Shown here: one piece after another, positions 36,192 to 46,358 of the stretch
Position numbering within the stretch: position 1 is the first letter of the stretch
How the letters are laid out: each line of letters starts with the position of its first letter
From: Tubiluchus corallicola
Taxonomy: Eukaryota > Priapulida > Priapulimorpha > Priapulimorphida > Tubiluchidae
Length of the DNA: 64,000 nucleotides
Assembly: GCA_030141605.1 (NCBI GenBank)
Contig: JAQGDQ010000032.1
Location: 662,065-726,064 of the forward strand
Direction: 5' to 3'
Notes under the pieces: model-generated
The model's input: the letters and a program-made list of their open reading frames with translations, nothing else
The model's database searches: none
What the model was told of the DNA's origin: nothing
Made by a program: the position numbers and the translations under genes

Positions 36192-36299
36192 GATAGTTTA
36201 ATGTAGGAATGTATAGCAATATAATATGTCAGCTCCAATAGCTATGATAGTTTAATGTAGGAATGTATAGCCATATAATATGTAAGCTCCAATAGCTAT
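36192..36299 (+). repeat. 54-bp tandem duplication
   Basis: Two adjacent 54-base copies (36192-36245 and 36246-36299) starting GATAGTTTAATGTAGGAATG and ending CTCCAATAGCTAT, with two mismatches. It lies 34 bases before exon 2 of the nested gene. Confidence 0.9.
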
Positions 36300-36333
36300 G
36301 AGTCGTTTAGACTTGTTTTATTACTTATTACAG

Positions 36334-36494
36334 CAGCCACTTGTTCGCATTTAATATACAATGGCGTAAGTACTCCAGGCATTTATACAATTGACCCTGA
36401 CGGAGTTGGTGGATTGGACCCTTTTTCAGTTTACTGCGATTTAACAAATGGTTATACCATCGTCAACCATTCCTTGACCGGCAAACCAACCACG
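36334..36494 (+). CDS. Nested gene exon 2: start of fibrinogen-like domain
   Basis: Acceptor TTATTACAG, donor CCACG|GTATTTG. It encodes ATCSHLIYNGVSTPGIYTID, then GLDPFSVYCDLTNGYTIVNH. The C...GIYTIDPDG...PFSVYCDL sequence is the hallmark start of fibrinogen-C-like domains in Caspr/neurexin IV and many invertebrate secreted proteins. The donor is not a strong consensus. A better-looking GTAAGA lies 28 bases on, but it puts the next exon out of frame and gives early stops, so 36494 is chosen. Confidence 0.8.
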
Positions 36495-36568
36495 GTATTT
36501 GTTTATAATAATAATAATGATGGTAAGAATAGAAATATAATAACAATAGCAACAGCAATGGCAACAAC

Positions 36569-36576
36569 GCAACAGC

Positions 36577-36666
<90 letters not shown>

Positions 36667-36712
36667 AACAATAACAATAACAATAACAATAACAACAACA
36701 ACAACAACAAGA
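36569..36712 (+). repeat. (CAA)n microsatellite in an intron
   Basis: More than 40 CAA triplets, then a CAATAA run and a few more CAA. It directly follows exon 2 of the nested gene. A poly-Gln reading continues from the exon if the splice donor is ignored, but the domain continues in exon 3, so the tract is intronic. Confidence 0.93.
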
Positions 36713-37034
36713 GGATAGCTGACACACGATATAATCGTTTGAATAAAATATTTCTAATATTTCCAATATGTGCAACCGAAAGTATTTTATAAAGATTTAG
36801 TTTTGCTTTACTGTGGCCGCATTTTTTTCTTAGTATAAAAAGAGTTCCAGATGTTTTCGGTGAAAATATAACAATAGCCAAGGTTGTTGACTAAGCCGAA
36901 GCCTCTTTAAGTAAACTGCAAAAGCGAATAAAGATGAGCTGAAGAATTTCGAAGCTGATGGTTAAGATCACAAGTATATCTGCAAAGGAATGAAAATTGG
37001 ACACGTAGTTAATAAGAAATACATTTTGTTTAAG

Positions 37035-37175
37035 GTGCAAGGTTGTTCAGAACCTGGCTGCTTGAAATGGGATGTGGAATATGATGCTACGATGGCACAA
37101 ATCAAGGCACTGATAAAGGTCTCGCGTTTGTGTTGGCAAAATTTAGAATATCGCTGTGTTGGCTCTAGAATAAGG
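37035..37175 (+). CDS. Nested gene exon 3: middle of fibrinogen-like domain
   Basis: Acceptor TTTGTTTAAG, donor ATAAGG|GTAAAG; 47 codons in phase 0. It reads VQGCSEPGCLKWDVEYDATM, then QIKALIKVSRLCWQNLEYRC and VGSRI. This fits the Caspr-type pattern after the VNH strand: GC-x-EPGC ... Y ... I-AL-x-S-x-C-Q-x-YRC-GS. Confidence 0.83.
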
Positions 37176-37365
37176 GTAAAGTAAATAGTATTTACATAAC
37201 AGAATGAGTCTATTATGGCATAATTGCCATCCAAGTATATGTCATGACCACTCATCTGTTCATTCATTTTTCAACCTTTTTGAACGAATGGACAGCCTTG
37301 TTGTGATGTTTGTTTAATGTTATTCAAGCAAACTGATACTAAAAAATTCAAGTATTTTGTTATAG

Positions 37366-37627
37366 GACAGTAATACAAGAGAACAGTTTGCATGGCACAT
37401 CCTCGATGGAACACCCACCGAAAAATCTTACTGGACTTCTCGATGCCGTAATCCTCCATGCAAATGTCAGACAGGCAACATAACCATAGGACCGGAAATA
37501 AAAGTATATTCAACTGCTAAATGGCCTTCTACATCCAAAATGCTTCCTGTAAACAGTTTGTTCTTTGGAGATGTGGACGGAGAGAAATATGGAGAATTCA
37601 CATTTGAAAGTTTAATTTGCACCGGAG
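37366..37627 (+). CDS. Nested gene exon 4: end of fibrinogen-like domain
   Basis: Acceptor TTTTGTTATAG, donor CCGGAG|GTATTT, 262 bases, phase 0 in and 1 out. It encodes FAWHILDGTPTEKSYWTSRC, then PPCKCQTG, KMLPVNSLFFGDVDGEKYGE and FESLICTG. The W ... YW-x-C ... C-C ... LPV-LFFGD ... L-C-G order matches the second half of the Caspr-like fibrinogen module. Confidence 0.83.
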
Positions 37628-37762
37628 GTATTTGCCTGAGTTAGTGTCTACAGTGTAATAATACTAAGTCAATATCCAAAATGTTGACTTATGCGTTTTA
37701 GTTAAATATAACCTATAATAAAAACACAAAGTAGAGTAATAAACATTTTGTTTTGTCTTTAG

Positions 37763-38040
37763 CTAACCTTTTACTTGGAATAAGTCCTGCAATCAGAGCA
37801 ACAAACATACCAATAAACACAGACGCGGTGTCACTGGGCATTCTGACTGATGAAGATGAAAACACTTGCATGTATCTACCTGAGAACATTCTTGGCGACC
37901 ACGCCCTGCCTCACTTGTTTCACATCGTTTTTACTTTGCCAAAGGCAGTGGGTAACTTTCACGTTGGAGTTTTGACGAAAGACATGGGAGATGATTGTGG
38001 ATATGGCATCGGTCAATGTGGTGGAATTTCTCTTGTGCAG
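37763..38040 (+). CDS. Nested gene exon 5: first part of galactose-binding-like domain
   Basis: Acceptor TTTTGTCTTTAG, donor GTGCAG|GTAATG, phases 1 in and 0 out. It starts NLLLGISPAIRATN, with ILTDEDENTCMYLPE and LPHLFHIVFTLPKAVGNFHV further on. The N-x-x-x-G opening, the D-x-TC turn and the paired hydrophobic strands resemble F5/8-type C and fucolectin-like jellyroll domains. This is a fold-level resemblance by eye, not a firm match. Reading past the donor gives only intronic sequence. Confidence 0.75.
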
Positions 38041-38099
38041 GTAATGATAATACTCGTCATTTATGTGTATTACTTAATAAGCAATTTCAATTCCTCTTT

Positions 38100-38850
38100 T
38101 TGTGACTCCAAAATATTAATTATTAATCAGAAATTCTGGGCCACGCTAGACACAAGAAAATCCTCCACTTGCACAAAGCTCAAAAAATTCATTTTGAAAT
38201 TTATACCACTTACATACTGCCTTTTTGCATGCTGGGCTTGCGTCGGCAGTGACGCTGTATAAAACATGTAAATTTAAACTCCTGCGATGACCGTTAGGCG
38301 CAGCCATCTTAATAGTAAGTCGTTTGAAACAAGTTTAGATAACATTGTGTGAAGCTTGAAAAATAATCAGAGCATGCGTAACACACATGTTAGTAACTAA
38401 GTAAAATTGTAAATTACTGTATTACTGCAATAAAATTAAAAATATATTTTGGTTAGTGAGTGGCGCACCCTGGAGGGTGAGCCAGCGACATTTTACCATT
38501 TGGCAAGAACATTTTAAATTAATATTTCTAGTTACATAAGTCTTTTCAGCAGGTAAGCGAAATGCTAAGCAATATAGATTTGCACGGAAAGCTTTTGGGA
38601 CATTTGGGCGTAAGTGACGTCATGCAATGGCGCCGTCGAAACAGTATTGCGGGAGATTTAAAATGAAAACAAACAAAAATTCCTTTTAACGCGAGTACGA
38701 TATACGCAGAGAATTACTGTAAAGTAATATAATTTTTAAGGCGATTTTTATGAAACCCACTTCAGGTACCCCTTTTCTTGTCCTTTAAAGCAAAACCGGA
38801 CCCAACTGTGTCGGAATAATCTGCTCTTTAAAATATTGAAAGGAAACACA
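38100..38850 (+). repeat. Dispersed repeat family 2, copy 1
   Basis: Shared diverged blocks with 55300-55670 in the same order: GTAAGTCGTTTGAAACAAG, AAAAATAATCAGAGCATGCG, TATTTTGGTTAGTGAGTGGC, TGCTAAGCAATATAGATTTG. Further on, GACGTCATGCAATGG, TTTAAAATGAAAACAAACA and CTTTTCTTGTCCTTTAA recur inverted at 52940-53160. The GACGTCA sequence resembles a CRE site, which may be coincidental. Confidence 0.6.
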
Positions 38851-38924
38851 CTATTTTTTGCAGAATTCCTTACGCGAAAGAATTATTACCGCAAAAACGC
38901 AATTTCGCGTTCGAGCCACTAGCT

Positions 38925-39275
38925 CTTCGCTGTTACATGCATTTCGCCATTCTCTAGTTAGACGAGCACTAGCGCCTGCATTTTGAAAACTCATGCGTTG
39001 CACAGCGGTAAATTTGAAATTTGAATTTTTACCTTAAAACTTACCGAGTTTTATTACCACACGCCGAATCTCTTACAGTAGCACTGTGATTCAATTTTTT
39101 CTTTCACAAACACGTGCAAGACGCTCGTGGAATATTTTTGCTGTTAAAAATCATGTTCGTTTGTGATGTCATCAATAGTTGGCTTGCCCGCCGTTAATTA
39201 AGATGTTAATCTATTATTTACCTATCAAAAACGCTTTTCCAGTATTATTGGTGTTAAAAATGTATAATACTTTTA
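38925..39275 (+). repeat. Dispersed repeat family 3, copy 2
   Basis: Homologous in order to 14395-14815: TTACATGCATTTCGCCATTC, CAGTAGCACTGTGATTCAAT, GCTCGTGGAATATTTTTGCT, GATGTCATCAATAGTTGGC. It lies in intron 5 of the nested gene. Confidence 0.55.
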
Positions 39276-39335
39276 ACGTACTTGAAAATGCGTTAGTATA
39301 CGAAAAATCATTCTCTCTTCCTTTGCAGTTTTGAA

Positions 39336-40036
39336 TTAGTTAGTTAGTAAATATAGAAACATCTCATTCAGTTCATTTCTAGTGAAACCATCAATAAATA
39401 ATTCATGTTGACAGACCCAGTATGTTTGATACACTAGTCTTTCTTCTGCGCTATAATTTAAATCCATTTCTTTACTTTTATAAAAAATTCTATTTTTACT
39501 TAGAGTGGTTAGACTTGAGAGAACCATTCAGAATGCTCAATGACAATAGAATTTCGCTGTTACATTGACTAATGCGTTTGTACATCTTTAAAATGATCTT
39601 TTACAAAAAATGCTAATTTGAAAAATAGTTTCGGCTATGCAACGTGCCACATTTGAATGGGAGTTGTACGGAATAGCTAAAATTCGAATCTTGCAAAGAT
39701 ATTCTAAATTCCACTGCTATCAACTTAATGTTACTATCAGCTAGACAAAAAATACCATTATCATAAAATGTACAGCAATACGAAAAGAACAATTTTAGCA
39801 AAACCCTTTAGCAGAATTAGTTTTAAAAAACACAACATTGAATTTAGAGATTTAATAAAATCTTGTTTACAATGAATAGCGTCAGTATTTTGATCTAAAC
39901 AGTAGTTAAGACAATGTCCCAAGTGATCAACTTCGTCATACCATTTCAATCTAGTTCCATTAACAATAATCATAGGGCTATTGTATTGCTGGTGTTTTCT
40001 GAAATGTATACATGGCGATTTTCCCAAATTGATCAA
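39336..40036 (-). mobile_element. LINE remnant: reverse-transcriptase C-terminal region
   Basis: On the minus strand 40036-39800 reads SPCIHFRKHQQYNSPMIIVN, then GTRLKWYDEVDHLGHCLNYC and DFIKSLNSMLCFLK, the well-known part of CR1/L2-type reverse transcriptases just after the catalytic core (NG-x-LKW-x-HLG-LN). It continues, with frameshifts, as SYCCTFYDNGIF at 39780-39745. Stops and frame changes show it is inactive. It lies in intron 5 of the nested gene. Confidence 0.7.
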
Positions 40037-40809
40037 GATATCATGTTATTATACGTGCGTCTCATTTTGGAGTATACTTGACTTGAAAATCTTTTTTTCG
40101 ATGCTAAATGCGGTCAATGTTACTTTCGTACCGCCGATAAGTCAGAACCAGTATGTATAGAGAGTCTTTACACGATGGCTTTTAACCTGCATTTTCATAC
40201 AGATGTAAACTTTATAGTCTTCAAATATAGACATATATTATAGATATTATAGTCTTCAAATATAAATCTGGAGCCTCTGAAATTGCGTGGTGTTAGATAC
40301 AATCCTATCACGGGTTTTCACAATGGTTACGACCAACCTAGTCTTGACCGATTTGGCTGTTTTGGCTGATTAAAAAAGTAGTTTGCATCATATTCAGAAT
40401 TTAAAGTTATTACACCACCAAAACAGACAGTTTATTTATTGTACAGGTAGGCCACCGTGATAGAATAAAGTCAGATTAAAGTTAAGCCTGCAATAAACCA
40501 TTAACAAACAGAGCCAAATGTTCCAGGATAATTAAAGCACAGGAAAACACCATCCTTACATAAAGGTAAAAACTGTCGTCGTAAAATTTAAAATTTAAAA
40601 TTCCCTTTTCTTCCCTTAAACAAAATTTACTAAATTTATAGCTTACCATTATATAGTTACTATTTTTTTCTTTTGAATGGCGGATTCGCAAAGATATATC
40701 GTAAGATTACTTTTAAATTATCTGAATGTTAGTAAAGAAAAACATTGCTAGCGTGCGCGAATTTCTCGTAAGTGTAATTGTGTAAGGTAGAAAATTGTTT
40801 TTGTGACAG

Positions 40810-41031
40810 GTGCCGGAAGAGTGTTTAGCAATGAACAATAGTGATCCTTTTGTTGCGTTCAAGAATGCGAATTCCTGTACTCCCACGAAAAAAGGTAGCA
40901 GCTTTGAAATACAAGAAGGTTTGCGCTATTGTCAATTTGTCTGCATTTCGGTCTCGTCATCACCATGCCAGTATTTTTACTTATCGCTGACAGGAGCTTG
41001 GACAGGCGAAAAACACAGACAAATATGCGAG
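40810..41031 (+). CDS. Nested gene exon 6: second part of galactose-binding-like domain
   Basis: Acceptor TTTTTGTGACAG, donor TGCGAG|GTAATG, 74 codons in phase 0. It is cysteine-rich (EECLAMNN, ANSCTPTKK, RYCQFVCISV, SPCQYFYLSL) and ends HRQICE. The ICEV junction with exon 7 matches the -LCEVEV- strand that closes many F5/8-like/fucolectin domains. Confidence 0.75.
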
Positions 41032-41600
41032 GTAATGTAAAAGCAGAAAATTTAGATTGTACAACTCTATCTACACGTCAAAAGTTTTTATAACTTCTTA
41101 GAATGTTTTTAGCATTTCTCAACATTTCTACTTCTTTGGCTTTAATTTGATAGACCTACATACAAACTTTACTTGAAGTCGGTATTTACAACAATAAACA
41201 TTATTAGTACTAGTTTTCAACGACAATAAAATAAGTGCATTAAAATACAGGTAATAAAACTAATAATACACTGTTGTACGAAAATGAGAGATAATGATGG
41301 GTGTTGTAAGAGGAAACGTTGAAAACACTAGTAGAGTAAAAAGCTATAAAATCAAACCAGCTAGTTTATGACTGTGATGCTCAAATATACGGATTAACAG
41401 ATAAAAGAAGCAGAAAAACTTAAAATAATTTTAAAATAAGTGCATATACAAAATGAAAGCCTGGTACACATTTTCCATTTGCGATACTTCTTGAGTTTGA
41501 TAAATAAAATCGCAAAAACAAAAACTAGATCGCTATGCGTAATAAACAAAACACAGTAATTGTTTGTCTTTTTATAATGCTGCACTAATCACGTTTCCAG

Positions 41601-41639
41601 GTTTCAGCATGGGAAATGGATATAGAAGTGGCAGACTAA
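41601..41639 (+). CDS. Nested gene exon 7: terminal coding exon
   Basis: Acceptor CACGTTTCCAG ends at 41600; the exon encodes VSAWEMDIEVAD and TAA (41637-41639). ICE|VSAWEM completes the final strand of the putative galactose-binding domain. Too short to be seen as an open frame; it is supported by the phase-0 junction and the motif. Confidence 0.65.
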   Translation, partial: VSAWEMDIEVAD

Positions 41640-42423
41640 ATATCTATTTTCTTGACCATTCCTCGAGATTCGTAAGGAATCCTGAGTTATGAAGCAACAA
41701 CAGACAGTCACTTTAGCCTGTGGTCGTGGATTCACTTACGCTTCTAGAATTGAATTAGAGTTAAGCGCACGTCAATGCAACGTCTTCGACATTGAGCACT
41801 AAAAATTTCCCAATTTATGTGAGCGTGAGTGAGATTTTTAATTACTATCAAGGGATTTATCTGTTCTATGTAGCGACCATGTTATTTATCATTAACTATT
41901 TGTGAGTAAGCGAGTGTGACGTCTTCTCTGCCTATCCGTGCTGGAATTACAGTGACGATGAAAGATTTACTGCCTACATAACGTTACAATGTTTATTCTC
42001 AAATTTATAGAAACGCCTTCGTAATAAGAATTACAAAATGAAGTGTCTTCCGAGTAGCAAAATGTCATATGAATCAAGTTCATGGTGAATAAAAACAACT
42101 GTCAAATAGCATATAAATATGACTAACGTAACTTTAAAAACAACATATAAGGACTTTTAAGGTGCTTCCTAACTTTCTAATATCATACTCGAGAAGATGC
42201 AAATCTATGTTTGATTTAACTGCTCTATTGTGTCCTTTCATTATTGTACTCAAAAGCGTTTAAAACAGCGTTATTTAAAGCGTTAGTAAAATGTAGATGA
42301 CGTACATGTCTTTGTGAACGAACGATATTTGAAAAACAATTGTTGTTTGTAATTTCAGCAAAAATTTTAAATGTACCTCACAAGATATTTTGCTAGTATC
42401 ACGTTAGGAACTACCCCATTCTA

Positions 42424-43690
42424 CAGTGGTGGGTGTAGGACCACCGGATATAGGGCCACCAGTCAAAGGACTACAGTATCTTCAACGCTTTAAAAGTGGT
42501 CAAATGACCACCCGTCAGGAGGATGGACTGAAGACCACCGGTCAAAGGACCACCAGATTTCTTTCGTACATCACTCAGTAGTTAAAGTGAAGTTAAATCA
42601 CTCAGTTATGAACAAGACTATGAAATACACAAGTCTAATAGACGAAAAAACCAACTAGATGCTTTAAAAGCATTGACGAAAAGTTGTTTTTATTAAGTAG
42701 GCTGGAAGATAGAGTTTTTAGTATGAAAATATTATTTTATAATAGATGGTGGTCGCCTAATTGTGGTCGCTGAATTTTCATAGATTTGATATTTATTCAA
42801 ATTACTACATGTGATAATTACATTATTAAGCTGCATTTGCGCACGCCCCGGAATTCTAGAAAGAAGGCAATCATAAGTCATTTGTCGCCATGAGGAAAGG
42901 TTTTTAATGTTTGCCACTGATTACAAGGAAAGTATTAAACTTGTTACTCCTGTCTGATCTTAATTAGTGTTTGTTAGTGAAGGTTCCGAAATAATGCAAT
43001 CATTGCAGCCGCATCATAGCAAGCAAAACTTTAATGCAACTATGCCGTTTTTATAAAGACAAACTTTGCTGTGTGTTATGGATTTCTTTCTTCTCGCCGT
43101 AATACCTCAGCTCCAACAGACAGATGCTTTTCGTCTAATGTTAACTAGCGAAGAAAGGCCAGGTAAAGATAAGATTTGGTTCGCATGTTCACGTCATTTT
43201 CACTTCAAATGAAATGTGAACATTGTTAGCTTAAATAAACCATAAACATCTGTGAACATAAGATACTATTTTTAAACTGCTTTGGTAAGCCTGATAAAGT
43301 TAAACCTTTTATTTTTTGCACATTTTATTTATTTTTCAATTTTTTGTAATTTATAGCACCGTCCAATTATTCAGTGGACAAAAATGGTATTTTCGTGGGT
43401 GTAGTGAGTAAAACTACAATATCTAGAAAGTACAAGGTAGTGACAATGACAACAATACCTAGTGAGTATAAGGTACTGACAAATTAATAATGCAGAACTT
43501 TGTAGTATAACCTCTGCAAGTAATATAATTATCGCCACACTAAGCAAAATCTATCTCAACTGGTTTTTTGGTTGACCATTTGCGTGGTCTGTTAGTTTTT
43601 ATTTGGTTGCCCTTTGATTGAGGGTCTTTTGTATGTGGTGGTTCTTTGTCTGGTGGTCCTTTGAGTTGTGGTCCTTTGACTGTAGTTGAG
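42424..43690. mobile_element. Foldback-like element with repeat-built inverted ends
   Basis: The left end (about 42424-42560) holds several variants of GGACCACCGGTCAAAGGACC (for example at 42438, 42505 and 42530). The right end (about 43561-43690) holds the inverse: GGTTGACCATTTGCGTGGTC, CTGGTGGTCCTTTGAG, GTGGTCCTTTGACTG. The interior (about 1 kb) is AT-rich and without a coding frame. Inverted ends made of short internal repeats are typical of foldback transposons. Exact borders and target duplication were not resolved. Confidence 0.6.
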
Positions 43691-44754
43691 AGAAAGTTTT
43701 CTTAGTGTAAATCGGCGTTTAATGAATACTGGCAACACTTTTTTGTGAACTATTGTGAACAGCGATGTGTGTGTGTAGCTTCTGCTTTGTTCTAGTTATA
43801 TGTGAAATAGTTTTTTATTATCTTAGCATACAATGCTATAGACTTAATAGGCCTCTTTTTAACGTTTTTCAGTTTGTGTAATATTAAACTGTGGATGTTA
43901 TAGAGGCGGCGCTTATGAGTGTCACATTATCATATTAAGTATTATTATTACAAAGACAACATTACACACCGGAACGGGACAGGTTAGTGTCATCATTTGT
44001 GCTAAGAATACTAACTCTGCATTGTAGCCCGTTCTTAGGTTTTAACTTTTTGATGTGACAAATTTACGATTTTGCATCAAAGTTAACTGCTTCATCAAAT
44101 ACGAACAGATAGATTTACATGTATCTGCTTGGGCAAAGAATGTATAAGTTCCAGAATTGATGGAAAGGAGAATTTGTAACATAACAGTATTACGATTATG
44201 TATACGTGAAATATCTGAATGTATGTGAATTTATAACACTTGGCGTTAGTTTCATAATATTTTGTCGCCAGAAGGTACTGGAATTGCCGGTATTTAACAA
44301 TAAAAGTGAACGTCTATATTGTGAATCGAAATAAGTCAGTGCCAACAATGCCCACCGAGGGGGTCACAAGGCTCGCTACTCATTCTATATCAAAATAATA
44401 CTTAAAAAATTCTCAAATACTGGAAACAATTCAGCACCACTACTTACACGTGACAAAATATAGCAGGTTTAAGATGCAAAAAAAACGTCAGTTTTCTAAC
44501 GACGCCCAATGGTTTGAGGAACAATGAGCTGAAGAATTGGAACCCGATGGTGTGACTGGTTACTGGTGCGAAATCGAGACAACGAAGTCCGTCATTTGGT
44601 GTTTATGTTTGTATTTTGTGAACAGTAAATAGTATACCAGATTGAATAAACTTCTTATAGACAGCACCGATGGCAGATGTGGTTTCTTATTATACAGCAT
44701 CATGTACAGGCTAAACTAATCTCCTATAATGTTTACTCTATGTCAACTACTTAC

Positions 44755-44825
44755 AATCTTTGGAGACTTCTGTCCATACAAGACGAAATCCCTTATTGCC
44801 CTGAGCACCTTTGGACGTTTCAAAG
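44755..44825 (-). CDS. Neto-like gene: last exon of CUB2
   Basis: A 71-base exon too short to stand out as an open frame. Acceptor CTGTTTCAG (at 44826), donor GATT|GTAAGTAG. It encodes FETSKGAQGNKGFRLVWTEV, the final beta strands of a CUB domain (the GxKGFRLxW-E pattern is diagnostic). The first base completes an Ser codon begun in the 46208 exon, and the last base starts the Ser codon of the LDLa exon. Confidence 0.88.
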
Positions 44826-46207
44826 CTGAAACAGATTGTTATATTAACATTAGCATGTTAGCACACAACTGAGGTTAGGAGGAATGTATTCTGAGACTTT
44901 ATTACTTTCTAATCTACAGTCATCATGTGACATTAAGTTAGTAGACAGCAGAGGTGGCAGATTATATGTTGACAATAATTTATAGTAGACAGAATCAGTT
45001 CGAAGGTTACTACATGTAAATTAGCCTTTGTCTAGCGATATAAGGCAAAGATGAAATCAAATAAGTTCAGATGGAAAATCATAGGCAATTTTTATGATAT
45101 TTTTGTGGCACATATAAACAATCACTTAAACTTTTAAACAGTAAGGTTTTTTGCCGTAACAGCTACCTGTTTTTGAAACAGAGGATATTTCACATAAGTC
45201 AAACTGCTGCCCGGGCACGCGCTCGGTGCTTGTAATGAGACTCTGACAGTCTCTATCAGGAACTTCTTACGAAGTGCTTGGTTAGAACCAAGACAAGAAC
45301 CAAAATTTACAGCTTTCGTAATGTTGCCACACGCGTCGAATCAAATTTTTGACTAGTGAGTTTTCAGCGGTCTAATAAAAAGGAGCAGTTTCAGAATGGC
45401 AAACAAACTCAACAGTTATGTCATTTTAGATCACATACCTATTTAGTTTGTTAATTCAACATTTTCACAGACATAGGAACAATATGAGCAAATATGTCAA
45501 GAAAGGACGCTGAAATTTATAAAATTATCAATACCAGCACCTATTGCTAGTAAAAATAATTTCATTGCTTCCTATAGATACGTATATCAGCAACAGTGAT
45601 GTAATTGTTGGGTTTTTCGTAGTCACGCCCGGATCCTCGGCTGGAAATGATAACCAAACACGTACTATGATAATAGGACGATACAATTAACAATGAATAA
45701 CCAGTTAACAGGGCTGACACGTCGACGTAAATGGGTTTAGCAATGTCGTTTATAATCATATTGCTCAAATACCCCATTTGAAGTATTCGGCTAGACACAG
45801 ACAGCTTTTATTTTGAAGGGTCAACCAAATCCTCTGGAATAATGGTCAAGTAGGAGGACCATCTAGAGAAGTGAACTTCTAATGTACCGCTCGCACGAAA
45901 AATCTTGAATAGAAAAAAATCAAATTTCAAAAGAAGAGATGGGATAAAACCAAGAAAAATGCTTCACACACCATTTAACTATAATTCATTATATTAGTAA
46001 ATTCATTATAATTAGTCTCAAACATCAAAAAAAACCAAGGGTATGGATAAAATACTTTATAATATCAAGTGTCCGCATTTGCATTAGTTGTAGTTGCCTG
46101 ATATTGTACATGTTTTGGTCTAAAACTTCTATGAATGGGAATATTTATAATATTTGATTAATTTTGAATACAGATTTTTAGCCCCGGACAGCTCTGCGAA
46201 AACCTAC

Positions 46208-46358
46208 CTTATAACCAGCCTATTACGTTCTGATTCGACTGTTTTGTCACTGTCTGAAGCATAGTATTTCAAATCCCCGCAAAATGTCTTCTTTTCGTCC
46301 TGCATGTTTCCTTTATTGACGTAGCCATCAATCACTGCCATCTCCGCTTTGTTGCATT
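46208..46358 (-). CDS. Neto-like gene: middle exon of CUB2
   Basis: Acceptor TGCTCACAG, donor ATAAG|GTAGGT. The frame reads CNKAEMAVIDGY, then EKKTFCGDLKYY and ESERNRLVI. The spaced C ... FCG ... N-LVI pattern corresponds to the central part of CUB domains, where the second cysteine pair lies. 151 bases, phases 1 in and 2 out, both matching the neighbours. Confidence 0.86.

Larger units (their letters stand above)
35161..41639 (+). other. Nested gene: secreted fibrinogen-like / galactose-binding-like protein (whole span)
   Basis: Seven exons (35161-35227, 36334-36494, 37035-37175, 37366-37627, 37763-38040, 40810-41031, 41601-41639) join in frame to 389 residues. Domain order: signal peptide (1 to about 21), fibrinogen-C-like module of the contactin-associated-protein (Caspr/neurexin IV) type (about 25-209), then a module of about 178 residues that looks like a galactose-binding/F5/8 fold. 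There is no transmembrane segment, so it is presumably secreted. It lies entirely in an intron of the opposite-strand Neto-like gene. An AATAAA at 42088-42093 could end the transcript. Function unknown; adhesive or lectin-like activity is only an inference. Confidence 0.75.
31432..44754 (-). other. Neto-like gene 13.3-kb intron (hosts nested gene)
   Basis: The flanking exons join in phase, so this is one intron: donor GTAAGTAG at 44754, acceptor TTCTAG at 31432. It contains a complete plus-strand gene (35161-41639), an inverted pair of dispersed repeats (34025-34542, 35600-36098), further repeats (38100-38850, 38925-39275), a LINE remnant (39336-40036) and a foldback-type element (42424-43690). 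The stretch 31500-34000 shows nothing I can name. Confidence 0.75.

Noticed and set aside
36414-36668. 84-codon open frame with a long poly-Gln tail
   Set aside because: Its first part is exon 2 of the nested gene, but the Gln tract lies after the splice donor at 36494; the domain continues in exon 3 at 37035, so the repeat is intronic.
36441-36881. Minus-strand poly-Leu and poly-Cys open frames
   Set aside because: They are translations of the CAA microsatellite on the other strand.
38041-38262. Read-through extension of nested-gene exon 5
   Set aside because: It follows a consensus donor (CAG|GTAATG), has no domain signal, and exon 6 continues the domain in phase 0.
45562-45798. Minus-strand 78-codon frame between two CUB2 exons
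   Set aside because: The exons at 46208-46358 and 44755-44825 join directly in phase to complete the CUB fold, leaving no room for it; its sequence has no CUB features.
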